A stretch of 64,000 nucleotides of DNA from an uncultured Streptococcus sp. (GTDB lineage Bacteria > Bacillota > Bacilli > Lactobacillales > Streptococcaceae). A model generated the notes under the pieces. The model saw nothing but the letters and a program-made list of their open reading frames with translations. It was not told the DNA's origin and did not search any database. Positions within the stretch are counted from its first letter, which is position 1. The number at the start of each line of letters is the position of its first letter. Made by a program: the position numbers and the translations under genes. The stretch spans positions 18,051-82,050 of the forward strand of contig NZ_CABFMF010000044.1 in assembly GCF_901875575.1 (NCBI RefSeq). The letters are read 5' to 3'. Of this stretch, positions 43,610 through 52,700 are shown one piece after another.

Positions 43610-43780
43610 ATGGCTAAAGGATTCGCTAAAGGTCTTGTAACGGGTGTCGCAGGAACTGTCGCTGCAGTTGCAGGTGCAGTATACGCATTTAAAAAGAAAG
43701 TGATTGAGCCAGAAGAAGAAAAAGCAGCTTTCATCGAAGAAAACCGTAAAAAAGCAGCTCGTCGCCGCGTATCACGTTAA
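43610..43780 (+). CDS. DUF3042 small protein
   Basis: 56 residues with AAAGGAGG 7-8 bases before the ATG. Starts MAKGFAKGLVTGVAGTVAAV, a glycine/alanine-rich hydrophobic stretch to about residue 27, then a strongly charged helical tail (KKVIEPEEEKAAFIEENRKKAARRR). This matches the DUF3042 family common in Lactobacillales. A single weak membrane helix with a cytoplasmic basic tail is predicted. Function unknown. It faces miaA divergently and has its own terminator. Confidence 0.85.
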   Translation: MAKGFAKGLVTGVAGTVAAVAGAVYAFKKKVIEPEEEKAAFIEENRKKAARRRVSR

Positions 43781-43785
43781 GAAAC

Positions 43786-43824
43786 AAAAGAAGTTGGGAT
43801 TTATTATCTCAACTTCTTTTTTCT
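43786..43824 (+). terminator. Terminator of the DUF3042 gene
   Basis: AAAAGAAGTTG / CAACTTCTTTT around a loop with a further ATC-type inner pairing, then T-run. Confidence 0.85.
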
Positions 43825-43831
43825 ATTCTTT

Positions 43832-44040
43832 TATACTCAATGAAAATCAAAGAGCAAACTAGGAAGCTAGCTGCAGGTTGCTCAAAGCACTGCTTTGAGA
43901 TTGTAGATAAGACTGACGAAGTCAGCTCAAAACACTGTTTTGAGGTTGTGGATAGAACTGACGAAGTCAGCTCAAAACATGGTTTTGAGGTTGTATATAA
44001 AGCGACGCTGACGTGGTTTGAAGAGATTTTTGAAGAGTAT
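43832..44040 (+). repeat. BOX element with multiple boxB copies
   Basis: BoxA TATACTCAATGAAAATC at the left, then three boxB-like modules: GACTGACGAAGTCAGC, GAACTGACGAAGTCAGC and a shortened third, and boxC GACGTGGTTTGAAGAG at the right. Its right end abuts the thyA stop codon. The 67-codon open frame inside is a by-product of the repeat. Confidence 0.92.
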
Positions 44041-44879
44041 TAAATAGCTAGGTCAAACTTCAACTGTGGTTTGACAGGGGCATAATCCACTAACTCAAAA
44101 TCCTCTGCTTTAATATCAAAGAAATTGGTCCCATCTGGTACATTCAAGACCAAACGTGGTCGGCAATTTGACGGTTCACGACGGAGCAATTCCTTTGCCT
44201 GTTCAAATTGATTGTCATAGATATGGAGGTTGTTGATAAAATAGAAGAACTTCCCAACCTTCCAGCCAAAATGCTTGGCAATCATCATTTGAAGAGCCAC
44301 GTACTGCATAGCGTTGATGTGATGGGCCACCAGCATATCATTCGAACGCTGGGTCAAAGTCGCATCTAGATAGATTTCCCCATCAACACGGCGGACATCA
44401 AACATGGTCTGAAAAGCGCATGGGAGCAGCCCTTCTGTTTCTTCGAAAGCTTGGTAATCCCAAAGCGAAATGATATTGCGACGATTCCAAGGATTGGCTT
44501 CCAACTGCTTGAGAAGCTTATTGATGATGTCGTGTTTCTTAACAACGGCACCGTAGCGCTCACCAATGGTTCCCGTATCTCCTACTTCCCAGTCATTCCA
44601 GTAGTGAACATTGTACTTGCTATTTAGCACTTCTAGGCTATTGGACTGGTCTTGGTAGATCCAAAGAACTTCCTTGATAGCTGATTTGATAGCAATGGGA
44701 CGCAAGGTCGTAATAGGAAATTCACCCTGTGCCAAATCATATTCAGCAAAGGCACCTGTCACATATTTAGAGTTGGCAACGGTTCCGTCCTTGTACTTAG
44801 GACGAGCCTGCTCTGAGAAAACACCTTCCTTTAGAATGCGTTCAATATTTTCTTTAAAAATCGTATCTGCTTTTGTCAT
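44040..44879 (-). CDS. thyA: Thymidylate synthase
   Basis: 279 residues. Catalytic Cys in LLPCAFQT, folate/substrate motif RSNDMLVAHHINAMQY and the C-terminal ...PQLKFDLAI are normal. It makes dTMP from dUMP with methylenetetrahydrofolate. The TAA stop at 44040-44042 is at the end of the BOX. An extended -10 TGCTATACT lies about 30 nt upstream of the start. Confidence 0.97.
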   Translation of the reverse strand: MTKADTIFKENIERILKEGVFSEQARPKYKDGTVANSKYVTGAFAEYDLAQGEFPITTLRPIAIKSAIKEVLWIYQDQSNSLEVLNSKYNVHYWNDWEVGDTGTIGERYGAVVKKHDIINKLLKQLEANPWNRRNIISLWDYQAFEETEGLLPCAFQTMFDVRRVDGEIYLDATLTQRSNDMLVAHHINAMQYVALQMMIAKHFGWKVGKFFYFINNLHIYDNQFEQAKELLRREPSNCRPRLVLNVPDGTNFFDIKAEDFELVDYAPVKPQLKFDLAI

Positions 44880-44917
44880 TTCATTTCACCTCATTCATTG
44901 TCCTAACTAGTATAGCA

Positions 44918-44970
44918 TAAAAAAAGAAAGGAAGAAAATCACTCGCTTCTGGAAAGCCATTTTCTCCTTT
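44918..44970 (-). terminator. Terminator of gki (overlapping the thyA promoter region)
   Basis: AAAGGaAGAAAAT / ATTTTCTCCTTT with one bulged base, and U-runs on both strands; on minus the U-run leads into the thyA -10 region. Confidence 0.65.
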
Positions 44971-44976
44971 TTTATT

Positions 44977-45936
44977 TTATTGCAATACAAGTGATGCGGC
45001 ACCTATAACTCCGGCATCGTTTCCAAGAGTCGCAAGAGCCAATTTTGTAGATGTGCGCACTTGTGGGAAGCTATTTTCATCGTAGACTTTTTGAACACCT
45101 TGTAGAAGGAATTCTCCTGCAGCTGACACACCGCCACCGATAACGATAGTTGAAGGATTAAGAATCGAACCAATGTTTGCACAAGCAATTCCCAAGTAAC
45201 GTGAGAAGTTACGATAAACAATCAAGGCAAGATCATCACCTTCTTTTGCCAAATCAAAGACAGTCTTAGCAGTTACTTCTTCTCCATCATCAATCATACG
45301 TTTCAAGGCTGCATCACCTTCGTATTCATCAGCGTAACGACGAGTCAAATTGACAATCCCTGTTGCTGAAGCAACTGTCTCAAGGCAACCTTTCTTACCG
45401 CAAGTACATGCGATTGGTTGGTCAAAATCAACAGTGATGTGGCCAAGTTCACCTGCTGCACCAGCGACACCATGAAGCAATTTACCTTCTGCGACGATAC
45501 CGCCACCAACACCTGTTCCAAGCGTCATAAAGACAACGTCTGGTTGGTTTTCACCAGCACCCATCCAACGTTCACCAAGAGCGGCTACGTTGGCATCATT
45601 ATCGATAAAGAATGGAATGCTCAAGGCTTTTTCAATTTTTTCTTTTATTGGTTGTAAGGTCTTCCAGTTTAAGTTGTAGGCACCGATAACAGTCCCTTTA
45701 TCACGATCAACCACACCAGGCGATCCCATACCAATACCTTGAAAATCTGCTGCTGACAATCCAAGTAGGTCTAAACGATGTGAAATAGATTCAATCATAT
45801 CGTCTACAATATGACTTCCTTCGTCTAGAATATTCGTTTTAATAGACCATTTTTCTTGGATTTCTCCAGCTCTTGTTAAGATTGCAAATTTGATAGAAGT
45901 TCCACCAAGGTCAATCCCGATAATCTTTTGACTCAT
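44977..45936 (-). CDS. gki: Glucokinase (ROK family)
   Basis: 319 residues from the ATG at 45936 (AAAAGGAGAAAAG upstream). ROK kinase: GIDLGGTSIKFAIL for ATP, and the zinc motif CTCGKKGCLETVAS. It phosphorylates glucose to enter glycolysis and gates CcpA-type regulation in streptococci; gki is also an MLST locus. Monocistronic. Confidence 0.95.
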   Translation of the reverse strand: MSQKIIGIDLGGTSIKFAILTRAGEIQEKWSIKTNILDEGSHIVDDMIESISHRLDLLGLSAADFQGIGMGSPGVVDRDKGTVIGAYNLNWKTLQPIKEKIEKALSIPFFIDNDANVAALGERWMGAGENQPDVVFMTLGTGVGGGIVAEGKLLHGVAGAAGELGHITVDFDQPIACTCGKKGCLETVASATGIVNLTRRYADEYEGDAALKRMIDDGEEVTAKTVFDLAKEGDDLALIVYRNFSRYLGIACANIGSILNPSTIVIGGGVSAAGEFLLQGVQKVYDENSFPQVRTSTKLALATLGNDAGVIGAASLVLQ

Positions 45937-45983
45937 CTTTTCTCCTTTTATCTCCGATAGTAATTGAAAATGCTTACAGCTAT

Positions 45984-46022
45984 AGTATAACAAATTTTTT
46001 CAGCTTATGCAAAGGTTTGCAT
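45984..46022 (-). promoter_or_regulatory. gki promoter overlapping a cre-like palindrome
   Basis: On minus TTGCAT (46007-46012), 17-base spacer, TATACT (45984-45989). The -35 is part of the palindrome ATGCAAAGGTTTGCAT (46007-46022), which matches the CcpA cre pattern TGNAANCGNTNNCA except that the central CG is GG. CcpA control is inferred. Confidence 0.6.
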
Positions 46023-46039
46023 TATATTGGTGAGAAATT

Positions 46040-47299
46040 TTAGTTAAGATAGTCGCCACCATCAAATCCGTAGTATTCTTCTAGTGTTAAACCACTTGCT
46101 GCAATTTCCTTGGCTTCTTTTCCAACATAGCGTAAATGCCATTCTTCATGCATATAGCCAGTTACACTTTCTTTTCCTTTGAGGTAACGAACAACAAATC
46201 CATAGTCTGCTGCATGATCAAGTAACCATTGGGCTGCACTTTCATCTTCAACTAAGTGACCATTTGTTCCAATTACATCAAAAGCAAGACCTGTTTGGTG
46301 TTCACTATAGCCAGGTCTAGCTGAATAACGATCAGCCGCAGCCTGACCTTCTCTATTTACATAGCTTTGATATAATTGTGCTTGAGTTCCATAACTTCTA
46401 AACCCACTATAGTTATTGCTAACAGCATAGCCTTCTTTTTGCATCTGGGCAATCAGTTTTAAAAAGGCAGCTTTGGCAGTTGGGTTTTCACCTGGATTGT
46501 AGTCTTTAGACAATGGATAGTGTTTATTTACAACAAGAATCTCATCGTACTTCCCTTGAACACTATAATATAAGCCTTTATTAGTTACTTTAGTATTTAA
46601 ATCTGAATTTGAATTCCACAAACCTGAGCCATCTACATAATAACGCCCACCATCTACCCATTCATTGACAGCCATTTTACCATCTGATTTTAGATAATAA
46701 GACCCTTGCCATACATTACGAGCGTAAGAGCCATCTGACTTCAAATAATACCAGGATTGATAGGATGCATCATAAACCCATTCACTCTGAGCCATTTTAC
46801 CATTTGATTTAAGATAGTAGGAACCTTGCCATTCATTACGAGCGTAAGAGCCATCTGATTTTAAATAATACCAAGATTGATAGGATGCATCATAAACCCA
46901 TTCACTCTGAGCCATTTTACCATCTGATTTAAGGTAATAACTTCCCTTCCAAGTATTAGTTACAGGATTTCCCTGCTCATCATAATAGTACCAAACTCCA
47001 TCCTTCTGAACCCATCCACTTGTTACTGCTGAACTAGAGTTTGATTTCACTTCAGTAGATTTCCTTGGTTTGAAAGCTCCCTGAGGAGCATTTTTCAATT
47101 CACAGGCTACACCATCATGATCTCTATCTAACTTAGCAGAATAACCAGGCTCTCCTTCACGCATATCCGAGTATCCATGGGCCCATGCTTCCTTACAGCT
47201 AGAAAAATGAATGTTTTCTTCTGCCACAGCAACTTTTGAGAACAAGGTTAAAACTGACAAAGAAGTTAAGGTTACTTTTAATAAAAAGCGTCTGTTCAT
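46040..47299 (-). CDS. Choline-binding Excalibur/LdcB-type carboxypeptidase fusion
   Basis: 419 residues: a signal peptide (residues 1-26), an Excalibur calcium motif (SCKEAW ... DRDHDGVACE, residues 35-67), choline-binding repeats from about 95-230 (GWVQKDGVWYYY, then two nearly identical 40-residue repeats), and a C-terminal VanY/LdcB domain (about 240-415) with SEHQTGLAFD (zinc His334, Asp341) and EEWH (Glu385, His388). It should be exported, bind teichoic-acid choline, and trim peptidoglycan stem peptides. Its position beside gki is that of pneumococcal CbpL, whose known C-terminal domain is different; this looks like a domain-swapped allele. Confidence 0.85.
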   Translation of the reverse strand: MNRRFLLKVTLTSLSVLTLFSKVAVAEENIHFSSCKEAWAHGYSDMREGEPGYSAKLDRDHDGVACELKNAPQGAFKPRKSTEVKSNSSSAVTSGWVQKDGVWYYYDEQGNPVTNTWKGSYYLKSDGKMAQSEWVYDASYQSWYYLKSDGSYARNEWQGSYYLKSNGKMAQSEWVYDASYQSWYYLKSDGSYARNVWQGSYYLKSDGKMAVNEWVDGGRYYVDGSGLWNSNSDLNTKVTNKGLYYSVQGKYDEILVVNKHYPLSKDYNPGENPTAKAAFLKLIAQMQKEGYAVSNNYSGFRSYGTQAQLYQSYVNREGQAAADRYSARPGYSEHQTGLAFDVIGTNGHLVEDESAAQWLLDHAADYGFVVRYLKGKESVTGYMHEEWHLRYVGKEAKEIAASGLTLEEYYGFDGGDYLN

Positions 47300-47347
47300 G
47301 CTATTCTCCTTTTTTATGACTTTGATTTCATTCTTATTTTATCAGAC

Positions 47348-47965
47348 TTATTTCGGCGTTTCAAGAAAACTTTTTGTCTTTTCTGCAAACTCTTTTGGCT
47401 TGTCAGTGTTCAGAGTGTGAGGACCGTCAGCTATAATCTGAAACTGAGCCTGGGGTAACAGCTGATAAAGCTTACGCATTGAAATTAGATTTGGTAAATC
47501 CTTACTACCACAGATTAACAAGCTTGGATAGTGACAATTCTGTGCTATTTGAGTTAAATCAAGTGTTTTCATTTCCTCAGAAACTCCCACCATAAGCGTC
47601 TTATCTGCTCCTTGCTTTTCAAAAAAACTTTTTGGAAGTAGTTTAAAAATCATCAACTGGATTTTAAATAAAATATTTCCTGCTAATTTCAGAGGGCAAC
47701 CTGACAAAACCAAGGCTTGAAGATTTGGTAAATCGTAACTTGAAAGCTCCAGTGCAAGAGTAGCACCTAGAGATAAACCGATTAAAACAAAAGGCTGCTT
47801 CTCCTCTGATAAATACTTAGCTACCCGTTTTTTAGCTTCCTGATAAGAACAAACTCCTGAAGGGAACAATTCAAGAATTTCAGATGGATAATCTGCAAGC
47901 AAATCTTGAACTTCTTCCCAACTCTCTGCTGACTGACCTAATCCATGTAAAAAAATCAGTTTCAT
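47348..47965 (-). CDS. Alpha/beta hydrolase
   Basis: 205 residues, alpha/beta hydrolase with GLGQSAESWEE, nucleophile elbow IGLSLGATLAL, acid LLICGSKDLP and catalytic GPHTLN. It begins one base after the pabB stop, so it is co-transcribed with pabB. Substrate unknown. Confidence 0.85.
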   Translation of the reverse strand: MKLIFLHGLGQSAESWEEVQDLLADYPSEILELFPSGVCSYQEAKKRVAKYLSEEKQPFVLIGLSLGATLALELSSYDLPNLQALVLSGCPLKLAGNILFKIQLMIFKLLPKSFFEKQGADKTLMVGVSEEMKTLDLTQIAQNCHYPSLLICGSKDLPNLISMRKLYQLLPQAQFQIIADGPHTLNTDKPKEFAEKTKSFLETPK

Positions 47966-49687
47966 TTAGTTATCCTTTAATGACAATTTATATAAGTTCC
48001 TAACTGCATTACAACCATAAATAGCTTCTGCTTGGGCTAAATCTTCTAAGGTCAAGACTTTCTCTTCTACCTGTCCTGTTTCTAGTAAATGCTGACGATA
48101 GATTCCTGGCAATATCCCAAGATTGATTGGTGGGGTATAGAGTTTTCCAGCAATTTGCAAGACTAGATTGCCAATTGAGGTTTCCAGCAATTCCCCTTTT
48201 TCATTATGGTAGATTTTTTCCTGTTTGCCAATAGTCAAATGTGGTCTATAAGTCGTTTTGAAGTAGGTAAATGGTGTTTGCAAACTAGTTTCTTGCAAGT
48301 AAAGTTGAGCTTGGCAGAAAGCTGGGCTAAGTGGGATTAATTCCTGACGACAAAAATCTATATCGCCAGACTTACTGATGCTAATCTTTAAACGATAGTC
48401 CTTTTCCTCATGGCAAGTCTGACACTCTGCAACAATCCTTTGTCTCAAGTATTCTGGATTAAAAAGATAGGCAAAATAGCGGCTAGCCTTTCTGAGTCTT
48501 TCTATGTGCTCTTCTTTAAATAACAAATGTTTCTGACTAATTTTCCCTGTCGTAATAAGCTGAAAAGGGACTTGTTTCCGATAAAGCACAGCTGCCTTTT
48601 GATGAACCTCACGATATTCAGACTCCCAGGTGCTGTCCCAAGTGATTCCCCCACCAACTCCATAAATGGCTTGACCCTTGTGAAGTTGAATGGTACGAAT
48701 GGCCACATTAAAAATCCTCCGTCCATTTGGAAGCAAGATACCAATGGTCCCACAGTAAACACCACGTGCTTGGGGCTCTAAGTCCTTGATGATTTCCATA
48801 GTCGCTATCTTTGGAGCGCCAGTTATAGAACCACAAGGAAAGAGTGAACGGAAAATTTCAACTAAATCCACATCCGATCGAACTTGACTTTTAATAGTGG
48901 AAGTCATCTGCCACACAGTCGAATATTGTTCTACCTGACACAAGCGTTCCACATGCTCACTTCCCACCTCAGATAGACGATTCATATCATTTCGCAAGAG
49001 GTCTACAATCATCATATTTTCAGAACGATTTTTGGGATCCTGTTCCAACCAAGCTGCCTGATCCAAATCCTCTTGATCAGTCAGTCCACGTTTGGTTGTC
49101 CCCTTCATTGGTCGCGTTATCAACTCACGGTCATTTTGCTCAAAAAAGAGCTCTGGACTCATGGATATCACTGCCATCTCGTCATGTTCAACATAGGCAT
49201 TGTAGCCCGCCTCCTGTTCTACCACCATGCGATTGTATATGGCAAAAGGATTGGCACTTAAGTCCTGCTTGAGTTGGACGGTGTAGTTAACCTGATAGGT
49301 ATCACCCTGACGTAGATGATGATGAATCTGGGCAATAGCCTTTTCATACTCTTTCTTTGATGTTACTTCCTGCCAATTTGACGGCATATCAACTTCGTCA
49401 TAAGTTAACGGAATACTAGATTTCTCTACACTATCATGAACCGTAAAGTAGAGCAGATACTCTCCCAACAAAGGTGCAGGGTGAACAGCTAATTTCTCCT
49501 CAAAAGCCGGTGCCGCCTCATAGCTGACATAACCAACCACATAATATCCTTGCTCTTGATAGCTTTCCACTTGTGCCAGCAAGGCTGCCACTTCTGCTAC
49601 TTTTCTCGTTTTTAACTCTTTAATCGGTTGGGTAAAGGTGTACCTCTCCCCCAAAGTCCTAAAATCAATCACTGTTTTTCTATGCAT
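47966..49687 (-). CDS. pabB: Fused aminodeoxychorismate synthase I / aminodeoxychorismate lyase
   Basis: 573 residues: N-terminal chorismate-binding domain about 90-340 with SPELFFE, PMKGTTKRG and PCGSITGAPK (the GSVTGAPK-like Mg/chorismate site), then a class-IV aminotransferase-like lyase (PabC) from about 360 with GETSIGNLV-like LLETSIGNLVLQ and a PLP-lysine region in IEHIERLRKAS. It makes p-aminobenzoate for folate. PabA glutaminase would be supplied in trans. Followed closely by the hydrolase gene. Confidence 0.92.
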   Translation of the reverse strand: MHRKTVIDFRTLGERYTFTQPIKELKTRKVAEVAALLAQVESYQEQGYYVVGYVSYEAAPAFEEKLAVHPAPLLGEYLLYFTVHDSVEKSSIPLTYDEVDMPSNWQEVTSKKEYEKAIAQIHHHLRQGDTYQVNYTVQLKQDLSANPFAIYNRMVVEQEAGYNAYVEHDEMAVISMSPELFFEQNDRELITRPMKGTTKRGLTDQEDLDQAAWLEQDPKNRSENMMIVDLLRNDMNRLSEVGSEHVERLCQVEQYSTVWQMTSTIKSQVRSDVDLVEIFRSLFPCGSITGAPKIATMEIIKDLEPQARGVYCGTIGILLPNGRRIFNVAIRTIQLHKGQAIYGVGGGITWDSTWESEYREVHQKAAVLYRKQVPFQLITTGKISQKHLLFKEEHIERLRKASRYFAYLFNPEYLRQRIVAECQTCHEEKDYRLKISISKSGDIDFCRQELIPLSPAFCQAQLYLQETSLQTPFTYFKTTYRPHLTIGKQEKIYHNEKGELLETSIGNLVLQIAGKLYTPPINLGILPGIYRQHLLETGQVEEKVLTLEDLAQAEAIYGCNAVRNLYKLSLKDN

Positions 49688-49760
49688 ATTTCAAGTATAG
49701 CATAAAAAGGCAGATCAAGAAAAACTTAATCTACCTTTTTACTCATCTATTTAATACAAT

Positions 49761-52700
49761 TTATGCTTTAAAAAGATTTCCTGAGAATCCATCAGTATTT
49801 TTAAGAAGTGCTTTGAAGACTTTTGATTTAAGCTCTACAGTTTTAGCTGTTCCTCCACCTGCAAGGTCAGCCTCAACCGCCTTATCAAATAAAACTTTTA
49901 GCTCAGCATAATTAGTAATTTGTTTACCATCAATTTCAATCGCAGTAAATCCTTTGTCAGCTTTTGCTTTCACTTCTTGATAATAAGCTTTTTTCCATTC
50001 TTCAAGAGTACTAAATCTGTTATTAGAAACTTTCTTGATAATGAAGTCATCACCTAACATCTTATTATTTTCTTTATTAGCTGCATCTTGATACTTACTA
50101 GAAGCATATCCAACAAATCCATTCTCATATCCGAAGTAACCCCACATACGGAATGTGTTATGTTTAAATGATGCCGCACCAGGAGCACCTTGACTTGTAT
50201 TACCGCCATAGATACCTGTCATCATATTCATATTGACATAAGCAGAGCTGAAGTCCGTTGGGTTATAAGTACCGTCACCAGGAGCTCCATGTTTCGTCAT
50301 TAGGTTATTCGTAATTAAATCATCAATTGTATTGATTGCTACTTTTTTCTCATCCTCTGTCAACTCACGAATTTTATCGAACTGATGACCTGCATTTCCA
50401 CTACGATATTGTCGATCCATTTTCTTGAACCAGCGACTTGTATTTCCTTTTAACTGCGGTAATACAGCATCAGCCTCAAGATGATCTAACATCATAAGGG
50501 CATCATTATAGTTCTTCATGTAGTGATCGATTTGTTCACGAGTTTGTAATTTATCAGGATCAGGATTATACCATTGATCTCCATCATTTTGACGATGATA
50601 AGCCATATTAATCCCTAATGCTCCATACTCACCATTATATGTTGATTTATCAGGCGTTTGTAACATACCTTGCGCATATGCTTCAAGGTCTGTACCTGGA
50701 CGATGTCTATGACCACCTAAGTATGCCATACGGTCATTTACGTGAGTTGTTTCATGTGTAAATGCTGAAATACCAAAGTCTTCTAACATATTTGTTACCA
50801 TAAAGAAAACTTGTTCATCTTCATATGGATTTGCATAGACTTTAGCCATCGCTCCCATATTCCAATTAATTTGATGCCATCTGTCTGTTGGGCCAAATAA
50901 CTCACGAATTGGTGTCGCTACCTTCCCATCTGTACCATATCCACGACGATTAGCATCCTTAATACCTGCATAAGCTTGATTATCCCATACAGGTGTAGGA
51001 ACCATATTTTGACTCTTAAGCAGTCTATCTCGAACATTCGGAAGTGCAAGACGCGACCAGAAGTCTAAGTATGTTTGTTGAGCTTTAGCTACATAATTAA
51101 TACGTTCTTTGAACGCTTCACGTTCAGCTTCTGTATTTTTACCATATTTTTCAAATGAACTATAAGCCATAGTATTATAAGTTGAAATCATAAAGATATG
51201 TGCTTTCTTCAAGTTCAATAATGGTAAAATCATACGTGCATGCATATTATTATTCAGACCATCAAAGACACGATGACGTTTATTTTTAAAATCTGGATTT
51301 GTTGTTTCAGGTTCTACAACATAAACATTTTTCGCTGAATGGATAAACCAGTCGTTAAGATCTGTATCATTTGTGAAGAGACGCATATTATAATCTAAGA
51401 AACTACGTAAATCACCTTTACCAGTATCTCCTGCAATAATTTCACGGTATGCATCTTGAGTTCTATCACCCTTTAAGTTCTTTTCTTGCGAGCCAATTCG
51501 AATCAATCTGTCAATAACACTTGGTGTCTTACCATAAAAGTCTGGTTTAAACATCATCATATTCTTAATGTTCAAGTCACCATATTCAATTCCATAATAA
51601 CGATTGAGGTAAGTAAGTGCCATCATAATTTTGGCTTTATTATCTTCTACTTTCTTAAGAAGTGCTTTTATGGCTGCCTCATCACCATTTAACTGATGAT
51701 CTTCATTTTCAACAAGAGCTTTTACTAATTTATCAAGATTTCCTTTTACTTCTGCGAAACTTTCTTCTAAATATAATGCTCCAACATTACCTGTTATCGC
51801 ACGAACTTCAGGAGATTCAAGAGTAATTGTATCTAGTTTCGCTTTAGTATCGCTAATTAATTGTGTACGATCTTTAACAACCATATTAGGTGTATAAACG
51901 ACATCTCCTAAATCTGTAATACCATATTCTTTTACTTGTTCCACGTTTGATGTAGGCTTAGGTGACACAGCTTTTTCTTCTTTCGTACCATCAGCATAAT
52001 GAATCATAATCTTATCAACATCTGATAAATCAGTTACAAATTGTCCATCTTTCATACCTGTAACTGATAATACTTCAGTCGTCAATAATTTAGAACCAGC
52101 AGGAATTTTGTTCCCTTGATTGATAATCCATTCTTTATTGTAGAACGGTTGAAGTTTTTCAATATTACGGTATGCAAGTTCACGTTCTGCATTGTAATCT
52201 TGAGTATCTTTATACGTATCAGCTTTTGGTTTGGCTTGATTCAATTTATCTTCCACAAGTGGAGCAATTTCAAATTTATCGGCTGTGATACCCATTGCCT
52301 CGATTTTTTTATTTGCTTCTTCAAGACTAATTTCTTTAATTCTATTAGAGCGTGAGCGTTTATATGAACGACTACCTGTACTAATATCTTTTACTACAAA
52401 GTTTCTTTCTAGTACATCGTTTGTATAGTAACCATCTTCAGTATCAATATCTCTAGATCCGTAGAATTCTTCACCGTTTTTAACTTTCATCATTGAAACA
52501 GTATCTGCAACTCTACCCCATGTCCAGTTTTTACTGATGAAACCACCAACTTCAACAGGGTTCTTAATATCGATAGTACCTTTAGTCACCGCATTACGTA
52601 CAGAAGCATATTTATCAATACCGTTAGGATCAGAACCGTTATCCGTAACAGCAACAAGTCCACCAGCACGAGCTTTATTAGCAACCATATCAGCATCTAC

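Noticed and set aside
43840..44043. A 67-codon open frame with internal repeats on plus
   Set aside because: It lies wholly inside the BOX element and copies the boxB repeat sequence; there is no ribosome site and no promoter of its own.
46670..46930. Tandem DNA repeats as a mobile element
   Set aside because: They encode the choline-binding repeats in frame and are domain duplications, not insertion sequences.
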